Positions 57,350 to 64,000 of a stretch of DNA of 64,000 bases are shown piece after piece. Each line of letters begins with the position of its first letter. The first letter of the stretch is position 1. Below the pieces are notes generated by a model. The model was not told the origin of the DNA and ran no database searches. It worked only from the letters and a program-made list of their open reading frames with translations. Origin of the DNA: Streptomyces sp. NRRL S-118 (GTDB taxonomy: Bacteria > Actinomycetota > Actinomycetes > Streptomycetales > Streptomycetaceae); contig NZ_KL591011.1 of NCBI RefSeq assembly GCF_000716335.1, positions 167,724-231,723 of the forward strand. Direction: 5' to 3'. A program made the position numbers and the translations under genes.

Positions 57350-58374
57350 ATCCGGCCTGCCCGGCGCTCGGTCACCAGCAGCCACAGCAGGTACACGCCG
57401 CCGACGACACCGGTCACGACGCCCACCGGGAGCTGTCGGTCGCCGAAGGCGCCGGTGGCCGCCCAGTCCGCGATCAGCAGCAGGGCGGCGCCCGTCAGCA
57501 GGGAGGCGGCCAGGTTGGGTCCGGGCGTGCGCGTGAGGCGGCGGGCGACCTGCGGGGCACTCAGTGCGACGAAGCTGATCGGGCCGGCCGCGGCCGCGGC
57601 GGCGGCCACCAGCAGCACCGCGGAGCCCATCAGCACCATGCGCGTGCGCTCGACCTTCACCCCGAGCGCGTACGCCGCGTCGTCACCCATCTCCAGCATG
57701 CGCAGCGGACGGCCGTACGCCAGCACCACCGGCACGAGGACACAGCACACCGCCAGCAGCGGCCGGAACTGGGTCCAGTCCCGGCCCTCGAGCGAGCCGG
57801 TCATCCACACGGTGGCGCGGGTGGCGTCGACCAGGTTCGCCTTGGTGAGCAGGTAGTGGATGACGGCGGTCAGCATGGCCGCCACGCCGATGCCGACGAG
57901 CACCAGCCGGAAGCCGTGCACCCCGCGCTTCCAGGCCAGCAGGTAGACGGCGGCACCGGTCACCAGCCCGCCGACGACGGCTCCGGCGGCGACCGCGGTG
58001 GCGTCCCCCTGGAACACCACGATCACGGTGAGCGCGCCCACGGTCGCGCCCTGCCCGAAGCCGAGCATGTCGGGGCTGCCGAGCGGGTTGCGGGTGAGGG
58101 ACTGGAAGACCGCGCCCCCCAGGCCCAGCGCCGCGCCGACGAGCACCGCGACGAGGACCCGCGGCAGCCGCAGGTCCTGGACCACGAACTCCTGCGCCAC
58201 GGTGCCGTCGCCGAGGAGCGTGGCGACGACGTCGGCGGGGGCGATCGGGAAGTCCCCGCTGCCGATGAGGACGATCCCGGCCGCGAGGGTGACCAGGACC
58301 AGGCCGGCGACGGCGGCGGCGCCGCGCGGCTCGACCCGTACGGACAGCCCACCGGGCATGCGTATGGCTTTCAC
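57346..58374 (-). CDS. FecCD-family siderophore permease, second subunit
   Basis: This 342-residue permease has about nine or ten TM segments and FecCD signatures: LRLPRVLVAVLVGAALGLGG, then AVFQSLTRNPLGSPDMLG and AAAGPISFVALSAPQVARRL. It pairs with the permease encoded just upstream to form the membrane channel. GTG 58374 overlaps that gene's stop (GTGA), and its own stop overlaps the ATPase start. All three subunits are therefore made in fixed order. Confidence 0.93.
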   Translation of the reverse strand: MKAIRMPGGLSVRVEPRGAAAVAGLVLVTLAAGIVLIGSGDFPIAPADVVATLLGDGTVAQEFVVQDLRLPRVLVAVLVGAALGLGGAVFQSLTRNPLGSPDMLGFGQGATVGALTVIVVFQGDATAVAAGAVVGGLVTGAAVYLLAWKRGVHGFRLVLVGIGVAAMLTAVIHYLLTKANLVDATRATVWMTGSLEGRDWTQFRPLLAVCCVLVPVVLAYGRPLRMLEMGDDAAYALGVKVERTRMVLMGSAVLLVAAAAAAAGPISFVALSAPQVARRLTRTPGPNLAASLLTGAALLLIADWAATGAFGDRQLPVGVVTGVVGGVYLLWLLVTERRAGRI

Positions 58375-59426
58375 AGCTGGGCCATCCTCTTGCGGCGTAC
58401 GAGGTGGATGAAGACGGGGCCGCCGATGACCGCGGTGACGATGCCCACCTGGAGCTCCGACGGCCGGGCCACGACCCTGCCGATGACGTCGGCGCCCAGG
58501 AGCAGGACGGGCGAGAGCACGGCCGCGTACGGCAGGATCCACCGCATGTCGGGACCGGTGAGGGCCCGTACGAGATAGGGCACCGCCAGTCCCACGAACG
58601 TGATGGGCCCGCAGGCGGCGGTCGCGGCGCCGCACAGCAGCGTGACCGCGACCATCGCGAGCACGCGCGTGCGGTTCAGGTGGGCGCCCAGGGCCCTGGC
58701 CGTGTCGTCGCCCATCTCCATGGCGTTCAGCGGCCGGGCGATCAGCAGCGCGAGGACGACCCCGGCGGCGACGAAGGGGGCGACCCTGCGGACGGTGTCC
58801 ATGTCGGCGGTGGCGAGCGACCCGACGGTCCAGAACCGCAGCCGGTCCAGTGCGGCGGCATCCAGCAGCTGTACGGCGTTGACGTACCCGTACAGGGCGA
58901 AGGTGGCGGCCGTCCCGGCGAGCGCGAGCCGCACGGGGTTGGCGCTGCGGCTGCCGCCGAGCAGGTACACGAGGACGGAGACGAGAGCGGCTCCGGCGAA
59001 CGCGAACCACACGTAGCCGGTGAGCGACGTGACGCCGAAGAAGCTGATGGCGGTGACCACGGCGGCGGCCGCGCCCGCGTTGACCCCCATGAGGCCGGGC
59101 TCGGCGAGCGGGTTGCGGGTGAGCGCCTGCATCACGGCCCCCGACAGCCCGAGCGCGACGCCGACGATCAGCCCCATCACGGTGCGCGGCACGCGCAGTT
59201 CGGCGATGACGACGTCGGTACCGGTGCCGGAGTTGTGGAACAGCCCGTGCCACACGTCCCCCACCGGGACCGGCTTGGCGCCGACCACGATGCTCGCGAC
59301 ACACACCAGCAGCAGGACCCCGACGGACACCAGCAGCCCCACCGCGCGCACGGAATGACGCCTGCGCGGCTGCTGCGTGGCGGATACCGGCTCCGCGCTC
59401 ACTTCGGAAGGACTCTGGACCAACAC
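58371..59426 (-). CDS. FecCD-family siderophore permease, first subunit
   Basis: This 351-residue permease has about ten TM segments and the same FecCD motifs (ELRVPRTVMGLIVGVALGLS, ALTRNPLAEPGLMGVNAG, CGPITFVGLAVPYLVRAL). It is the first gene of the importer operon. An iron box lies 4 bp upstream of the GTG, and TAACCT stands 6 nt before it, suggesting a leaderless mRNA that DmdR1/IdeR would silence when iron is plentiful. No siderophore-binding lipoprotein gene is in the operon, so the receptor must be encoded elsewhere. Confidence 0.93.
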   Translation of the reverse strand: MLVQSPSEVSAEPVSATQQPRRRHSVRAVGLLVSVGVLLLVCVASIVVGAKPVPVGDVWHGLFHNSGTGTDVVIAELRVPRTVMGLIVGVALGLSGAVMQALTRNPLAEPGLMGVNAGAAAAVVTAISFFGVTSLTGYVWFAFAGAALVSVLVYLLGGSRSANPVRLALAGTAATFALYGYVNAVQLLDAAALDRLRFWTVGSLATADMDTVRRVAPFVAAGVVLALLIARPLNAMEMGDDTARALGAHLNRTRVLAMVAVTLLCGAATAACGPITFVGLAVPYLVRALTGPDMRWILPYAAVLSPVLLLGADVIGRVVARPSELQVGIVTAVIGGPVFIHLVRRKRMAQL

Positions 59427-59430
59427 CCGG

Positions 59431-59449
59431 TTAGGTTAGCCTACCCTGC
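59431..59449 (-). promoter_or_regulatory. iron box (DmdR1/IdeR-type operator)
   Basis: TTAGGTTAGCCTACCCTGC matches 15 of 19 positions of the known actinobacterial iron box TTAGGTTAGGCTAACCTAA. It overlaps the predicted -10 region and start point of the importer operon, so Fe-loaded DmdR1/IdeR should repress it. Confidence 0.85.
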
Positions 59450-59535
59450 ACCGGAGCCCCATCCAAGATCCCCTCGGGGCCGGCGGGCCGCTGACCGGCC
59501 GCCTCGTCCCGCCGGTCCAGGAGCAGGGACCGCCC

Positions 59536-60591
59536 TCACCACCCGAGCCGCGCCAGCGCCTTCCCCGCGTCCAGGCCGCACGCTCCGGACCCTGCCTGCG
59601 TCCACGCGGCCGCGCACAACGCCCGCAGCCCGTCCAGCGGTTGACCGCCCTCGCCCTCCAGCACCAGCGCTCCCCCGCTCACCGACGCGGTCCAGCCGCC
59701 GCACACGAACCCGCCGGCCGCTTCGCCGGACGCCGCCGTCACCTCCGGCTGGCCCGTCAACAGCCCCCGCAGGTCCGCGTCCACGTACGTCGGCCGGTGC
59801 TCGGGCACCGCAGCCAGCAACTGCGCCGGGTCCGTCACACCCGTCAGCACGAGGATCGAATCCACGCCACCGTTGAACGCCCCCTCGATGTCGGTGTCCA
59901 GCCGGTCCCCCACCACCAGCGGCCGCCGCGCACCCGTCCGCAGGATCGTCTCGCGGTGCATCGGCGGCAGCGGCTTGCCCGCCACCTGCGGCTGCGCGCC
60001 CGTCGCGATCCGTACGACCTCCACCGCCGCGCCGTTCCCCGGCGCGATCCCCCGCGCGCCCGGGATGGTCAGATCGGTGTTGGACGCGTACCACGGCACC
60101 CCGCGCGCGATCGCGTACGACGCCTCCGCGAACCGCCCCCACGGCAGTTCCGGCCCCCCGTACCCCTGCACCACGGCCACCGGCTCGTCGTCCGCGGACT
60201 CGACCGGCTCGAGCCCGCGCTCGCGCAGCGCGACCCGCAGCCCCTCGCCCCCGATCACCAGCACCCGGGACCCCCGGGGCACCTGTTCCGCGATCAGCCG
60301 CGCCACCGCCTGCGCCGAGGTGATCACGTCCGTGGCGTCGGCGGGTACACCGAGCTCCGTCAGGTGCGCGGCCACCGCCTCGGGCGTGCGCAGCGCGTTG
60401 TTCGTGACGTACGCGAGGTGCATCCCCCCGGCACGCGCCGCCTCCAGCGCCTCCACGGCGTGCGCGATCGCCTCCCCGCCCGCGTACACGACACCGTCCA
60501 GATCCAGCAGCGCGGTGTCGTACGCCTCGCTCAAGGCGATCGCACTGCCGCCCGGCCGGGTCCTGCCGCCGTCACCCTGCTGCTGCCCCAT
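59536..60591 (-). CDS. HAD-IIA family phosphatase (NagD-like)
   Basis: This 351-residue HAD hydrolase dephosphorylates a small phosphometabolite. Motif I is LLDLDGVVYAGG (Asp 30/32), motif II lies in MHLAYVTNNALRTPEAVA, and motif IV is VVGDRLDTDIEGAFNGG. The order and cap type fit HAD-IIA (NagD, phosphoglycolate phosphatase-like). A C-terminal extension of about 80 residues (SGEAAGGFVCGGW... to LARLGW) is Gly-rich and not part of the usual fold. ATG 60591 has GGAGG upstream. It is divergent from the DUF1015 gene. Confidence 0.9.
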   Translation of the reverse strand: MGQQQGDGGRTRPGGSAIALSEAYDTALLDLDGVVYAGGEAIAHAVEALEAARAGGMHLAYVTNNALRTPEAVAAHLTELGVPADATDVITSAQAVARLIAEQVPRGSRVLVIGGEGLRVALRERGLEPVESADDEPVAVVQGYGGPELPWGRFAEASYAIARGVPWYASNTDLTIPGARGIAPGNGAAVEVVRIATGAQPQVAGKPLPPMHRETILRTGARRPLVVGDRLDTDIEGAFNGGVDSILVLTGVTDPAQLLAAVPEHRPTYVDADLRGLLTGQPEVTAASGEAAGGFVCGGWTASVSGGALVLEGEGGQPLDGLRALCAAAWTQAGSGACGLDAGKALARLGW

Positions 60592-60754
60592 GTCCCGCCG
60601 TCCTCCCTGGAAGCCACTGACCCACGAACACGAACCCCGAGACGTCGTACGCCCGATTCCGGCCTGACCCCGCCCTGCCGGAGCCGCACGCCGATCTGCC
60701 TCAAAGCCGCTCCCCCGATCATCGCTCATGTCCCACCCCACATACGATGCTGGG

Positions 60755-62044
60755 ATGAACAGCACGGGTCCTGCGGCCAACGACGGTCTGCACCTGCTCC
60801 CCTTCCGCGGGCTGCGTTACGACGCCCACCGGGTCGGGAGTCTCGCCGCGGTGACCTCCCCGCCGTACGACGTGGTCGTACGGCCCGACGGCCTGCACCA
60901 CCTCGAATCGGCCGACCCCCACAACATCGTCCGGCTGATCCTTCCGCAGGCCGCCACCAACGGCGCCCGCCATCGCCAGGCGGCCCAGACGCTCGACAGC
61001 TGGCTCGCCGAAGGCATTCTCGCCCCCGACCCCGAGCCCGCCCTGTACGTGTACGAGCAGCGCAAGGGCGACCTGCTCCAGCGCGGTCTCATCGGCGCAC
61101 TGGAGCTCTCCGCCCCGGCCGAGGGGGTCGTGCTGCCCCACGAGGACGTCATGCCGCACGTCGTCGAGGACCGTGCCGCGCTGATGCGCACGACGACCGC
61201 CAACCTGGAGCCGCTGCTCCTCACCTACCGCGGCAACGGCACCGCCACCGGCGCGACCGCCGTCATGGAACGCACCGCGCTACGGGCCCCTCTCCTCGCG
61301 ACCACCACCGAGGACGGCTTCAGCCACCGCCTGTGGGCGGTCACCGACCCGTCGGACATCGCCGAGATCGCCGACGACCTCGCCCACCACCAGGCCCTGA
61401 TCGCCGACGGCCACCACCGCTGGGCGACGTACCTGCGGCTGCGCGAGGAACACCCCGAGCCCGGCCCCTGGAACTACGGGCTGGTCCTCCTCGTGGACAC
61501 GGCCCGCTACCCCCTGCAGGTCCGTGCCATCCACCGGCTGCTGAACCGCCTCCCCGTCACGGACGCGCTCACCGCGCTCGACCACCACTGCCGGATACGC
61601 ACTCTGGAGGACGGCACACCGCTGCCCACGGCCATGGAGGCCCTCGCCTCGGCGGCCGCCGAGGGCAACGCCTTCCTCCTCACCGGCGGCGACGGCCGCT
61701 TCCACCTGATCGACCGGCTCGACCCCGCCCTCGTGGCCCGTACGGTTCCGGCCGACCGGCCGGAATCCTGGCGCACCCTGGACGCGACGGTCCTGCACGC
61801 CACGCTGCTCGACCACATCTGGAACATCCCGGACACCCCCGAGCACATCGCGTACATCCACGACACGGAGGCCACCGTCACCCAGGCCGCACGCCGCGGC
61901 GGCACGGCGGTACTGATGCATCCGGTGCGCGAGGACGTCGTCCGTGACCTCGCCCGTCAAGGCGTCACGATGCCCCGGAAGTCGACGTCCTTCGGCCCGA
62001 AGCCGGCGACCGGCCTGGTACTCCGCAGCCTCACCCTGGACTGA
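60755..62044 (+). CDS. DUF1015 family protein
   Basis: The 429-residue protein matches DUF1015 along its length: LLPFRGLRYDAHRVGSLAAV and TSPPYDVV at the start, LYVYEQRKGDLLQRGLIG and VLPHEDVMPHVVEDR in the first half, then IADGHHRWATYLRLREEH and HTEATVTQAA-like segments. The HxxxDxxHRWATY-like region may form an active site, but no reaction is established for bacterial members. TACGAT lies 6 nt before ATG 60755 and no ribosome binding site is seen, so the mRNA may be leaderless; an ATG at 60728 is less likely. Confidence 0.88.
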   Translation: MNSTGPAANDGLHLLPFRGLRYDAHRVGSLAAVTSPPYDVVVRPDGLHHLESADPHNIVRLILPQAATNGARHRQAAQTLDSWLAEGILAPDPEPALYVYEQRKGDLLQRGLIGALELSAPAEGVVLPHEDVMPHVVEDRAALMRTTTANLEPLLLTYRGNGTATGATAVMERTALRAPLLATTTEDGFSHRLWAVTDPSDIAEIADDLAHHQALIADGHHRWATYLRLREEHPEPGPWNYGLVLLVDTARYPLQVRAIHRLLNRLPVTDALTALDHHCRIRTLEDGTPLPTAMEALASAAAEGNAFLLTGGDGRFHLIDRLDPALVARTVPADRPESWRTLDATVLHATLLDHIWNIPDTPEHIAYIHDTEATVTQAARRGGTAVLMHPVREDVVRDLARQGVTMPRKSTSFGPKPATGLVLRSLTLD

Positions 62045-62061
62045 CACAGCAGCCGGAACAC

Positions 62062-62097
62062 GAGGAGGGCGGCACCCCGCGGGGTGCCGCCCTCCTC
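62062..62097. terminator. bidirectional terminator
   Basis: A perfect 17-bp stem (GAGGAGGGCGGCACCCC and its complement) with a 2-nt loop lies between the convergent DUF1015 and TPR genes. Confidence 0.85.
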
Positions 62098-62129
62098 TCG
62101 TCATCGGTGCCGATCAGCGCAACGGACGA

Positions 62130-63842
62130 TCAGCGCTCGTCGCCCTCGACCGCGTCCTGCTCGGCGTCCTGGTCCTCGTCCTCCACAGCAGCGTCGAGGA
62201 ACTCGACACCGTCCATTTCGGCAAGACGGTCCGACGCGTCGGTCGCGCCGTCCTTGTCGGCCTCCAGCGCCTTGGCGAACCACTCCCGCGCCTCGTCCTC
62301 GCGGCCCGCCTCCAGCAGCGCGTCGGCGTACGCGTACCGCAGCCGCGCGGTCCACGGCTGGACGGAGTTGGACGCCAGCTCCGGGCTCTGCAGGGTCACG
62401 ATGGCGGCATCCAGCTGCCCCATGTCCCGCCGGGCCCCGGCGACGACGAGCCGCATCTCGACCTGGCCCGCCTTGTCGAGCTTCTGCACCTCGGGCTCAC
62501 CGGCCATCGCCAGCGCCCGCTCGGGCCGGCCGAGCCCGCGCTCGCAGTCCGCCATCACGGGCCACAGCTCCACGCTGCCGGTCATCCGCCGCGCAGCCCG
62601 GAACTCGGCGAGCGCCTCGGCGTACTTCTGCGTCGCGTACGCGGCGAAGCCGGCGGCCTCCCGCACGGCGGCCACACGCGAGGCGAGCCGCAGCGCGATA
62701 CGCGAGTACGCGTACGCCTGCTCCGGGTCCTCGTCGATGAGCTTGGCGACCATCACGAGGTTCCTCGCGACGTCCTCGGCCAGGGTCTTGGGCAGGCTCA
62801 TCAGCTCCTGCCGCACATCCTTGTCGATCTCGTCGCCGGTGACGTCCTCCGGGATCGGAAGCCGCTTGATCGGCTCACGCTCACGCTCGTCACGCCGGAA
62901 CCCGCCACGGTCGTCCCGCCCGCGGAAACCACGCCGGTCGCGGTCGCGGTCGTCGCGACGCGGCCCCCTGGCCCGGTCGTCGCGCCCGCCCCGGTACCCA
63001 CCGCGATCGCGGTCGTCACGGCGGTCGTCCCTGCGCTGCATGCGGTCGTCGCGCGGGAACCCACCGCGATCCCGGTCGTCGCGACGCGGCGCCCGGTCAC
63101 GGTCACGATCCCGGTCGTCCCGCCGCGGCGCACGGTCGTCCCTCGGGAACGTGGGCCGGTCCCCGGCCCGCCGGAAGCCACCGCGGTCCCGGTCACGGTC
63201 ACGATCCCGGTCGTCACGGCGGAAGCCGGGTCGGTCGTCGCGCCGGTCGTCACGACGGAAGCCGGGTCGGTCGTCACGCCGGTCGTCACGACGGAACCCG
63301 GGCCGGTCGTCACGCCGGTCGTCACGACGGAAGCCGGGTCGGTCATCGCGCCGGAACCCCGGCCGGTCGTCCCGCCGATCGTCACGCCGGTCGTCACGGC
63401 GGAACCCGGGTCGGTCGTCCCGCCGATCGTCCCGCCGATCGTCACGCCGGTCATCGCGCCGGAAGCCCCCGCCGCCGCCACGATTGTCGTCCCGGCGGTC
63501 ATCACGGCGGTCGTCCCGGCGGTCGTCCCGGCGGAAACCGGGCCGATCGTCACGGCGGAAACCGCCGCGGTCGTCGCGGTCATCGCGTCGGAAGCCGCCA
63601 CCAGCGGGGCGCCCACCACGGTCGTCACGGGTGCCGAACCCGCCGCGGTCGTCGCTTCGACGCGGTCCGCGGTCACGGTCGCGGTCGTCACGCCGGAACG
63701 CCGGCCGGTCGTCACGGCGGAACCCGCCGCCACGGTTGTCATCCCGCCGCGGCCCACGGTCGTCACGCCGGAAGCCGCCTCGGTCACCGTCCCTACGACG
63801 CGGCTCGCGCTCCGGACGATCGTCGGAGGAGTTGGTGGACAT
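62130..63842 (-). CDS. TPR protein with long Arg/Asp/Gly-rich repeat region
   Basis: This 570-residue protein has two parts. The first roughly 325 residues are a disordered, highly repetitive region built from FRRDDR, PGFRRDD and DRDRDR units (about a dozen FRRDD copies), with alternating positive and negative charge and regular Phe. The C-terminal part (about 335-550) is helical and TPR-like (AYAYSRIALRLASRVAAVRE, ATQKYAEALAEFRAARRM, ADALLEAGREDEAREWFAKA), followed by an acidic tail. Such Phe-spaced R/D repeats often phase-separate or bind RNA. AGGAG stands 8 nt before ATG 63842; ATG 63848 is an alternative. The gene lies directly downstream of an rRNA operon terminator. Function is unknown. 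Confidence 0.85.
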   Translation of the reverse strand: MSTNSSDDRPEREPRRRDGDRGGFRRDDRGPRRDDNRGGGFRRDDRPAFRRDDRDRDRGPRRSDDRGGFGTRDDRGGRPAGGGFRRDDRDDRGGFRRDDRPGFRRDDRRDDRRDDRRDDNRGGGGGFRRDDRRDDRRDDRRDDRPGFRRDDRRDDRRDDRPGFRRDDRPGFRRDDRRDDRPGFRRDDRRDDRPGFRRDDRRDDRPGFRRDDRDRDRDRDRGGFRRAGDRPTFPRDDRAPRRDDRDRDRDRAPRRDDRDRGGFPRDDRMQRRDDRRDDRDRGGYRGGRDDRARGPRRDDRDRDRRGFRGRDDRGGFRRDEREREPIKRLPIPEDVTGDEIDKDVRQELMSLPKTLAEDVARNLVMVAKLIDEDPEQAYAYSRIALRLASRVAAVREAAGFAAYATQKYAEALAEFRAARRMTGSVELWPVMADCERGLGRPERALAMAGEPEVQKLDKAGQVEMRLVVAGARRDMGQLDAAIVTLQSPELASNSVQPWTARLRYAYADALLEAGREDEAREWFAKALEADKDGATDASDRLAEMDGVEFLDAAVEDEDQDAEQDAVEGDER

Positions 63843-63922
63843 CGGCATGGCTCCTGTCTTCGGGTACCGCAGTCATTCTCGCGCAGTCGGCGGTCCGACG
63901 CGCTTCGAGGAATTTCAAGTAC

Positions 63923-63974
63923 AAACAAAAAAGGACCCTTGGTCCCAGCATGAACGCTGGGACCAAGGGTCCTT
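63923..63974 (-). terminator. rRNA operon rho-independent terminator
   Basis: On the minus strand a perfect 19-bp stem (63974-63956 with 63949-63931) and 6-nt loop are followed by TTTTTTGTTTG. This is the strongest terminator in the window and sits 8 bp past the 5S rRNA 3' end. Confidence 0.95.
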
Positions 63975-63982
63975 GAAAGATT

Positions 63983-64000
63983 GTTCGGCGGCGTCCTACT
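63983..64000 (-). rRNA. rrf: 5S rRNA, 3' end only
   Basis: The minus strand of the last bases reads AGTAGGACGCCGCCGAAC, which is the conserved 3' end of Streptomyces 5S rRNA. The rest of the 5S gene and the 23S and 16S genes lie beyond the right edge. The terminator immediately downstream confirms that this is the end of an rRNA operon transcribed leftwards. Confidence 0.93.

Noticed and set aside
62880..63790. Repeats that might suggest a CRISPR array
   Set aside because: The repeats are short, irregular and in frame inside a coding region; they encode FRRDDR units. No array with regular spacers exists in the window.

Overview
The window is very GC-rich actinobacterial DNA, almost certainly a Streptomyces chromosome arm close to the core. 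Evidence is the codon bias, frequent GTG starts, a streptogrisin-type protease, a SepF-like protein, an Rpf/LysM protein, and DmdR-type iron control. From memory, the gene order resembles the S. coelicolor SCO1749-SCO1793 neighbourhood, with a few insertions.

Layout. 1-9.4 kb: a truncated secreted protease, a DUF5685 protein with a cysteine-rich tail, a SepF-like division protein, an acyl-CoA dehydrogenase, a DHA2 efflux pump, a PAP2 phosphatase, an I78 inhibitor and a WYL regulator. 9.5-17.4 kb: a glycosyltransferase pair and a branched-chain-type ABC importer in which both permeases and one ATPase are a single polypeptide. 17.4-24 kb: an Rpf-type muralytic protein, two unknown genes, then the der-plsC-cmk-tyrA-aroH housekeeping block. 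24-28.4 kb: DUF952 and Rieske proteins, then a module of two RlaP-type nucleotidyltransferases, an ADP-ribosylglycohydrolase and a NrtR-like Nudix regulator. 28.4-39.3 kb: rluB-scpB-scpA-RHH-parA, ald, a STAND/TPR protein, an ADP-ribose pyrophosphatase-type Nudix enzyme and pyrG. 39.6-49 kb: a GH15 enzyme, an accessory stretch (DAG kinase-like, HdeD-like, broken AI-2E transporter), then an amine oxidase/APC permease/PucR module. 49.4-59.4 kb: a GT4 enzyme, a MraY-like protein, recN, nadK, tlyA, a divergent small-gene pair and an iron-boxed siderophore-type importer. 59.5-64 kb: a HAD phosphatase, DUF1015, a repeat-rich TPR protein, and the 3' end of an rRNA operon (terminator plus the last bases of 5S rRNA, minus strand).

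Many minus-strand genes overlap by ATGA or GTGA and are probably translationally coupled. Examples are rluB/scpB/scpA, plsC/cmk, tyrA/aroH, nadK/tlyA, the siderophore importer and the ADP-ribose module. About nine other genes have no convincing Shine-Dalgarno sequence but carry a TAnnnT hexamer 6-8 nt before the start codon, as expected for leaderless mRNAs.

The best candidate for an undescribed system is 24.8-28.4 kb. A Nudix-type ADP-ribose sensor is translated from a short promoter whose -10 box and start point lie inside a 21-bp palindrome, behind a 33-codon upstream ORF. It is coupled to an ADP-ribosylglycohydrolase and one nucleotidyltransferase, and faces a second nucleotidyltransferase. 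This could be a nucleic-acid end-repair or ADP-ribose-linked modification system; the substrate is unknown. Other points of interest are the LivH-LivM-LivG fusion with a Lys-to-Arg Walker A in its partner LivF, and the arginine/aspartate repeat protein beside the rRNA operon.
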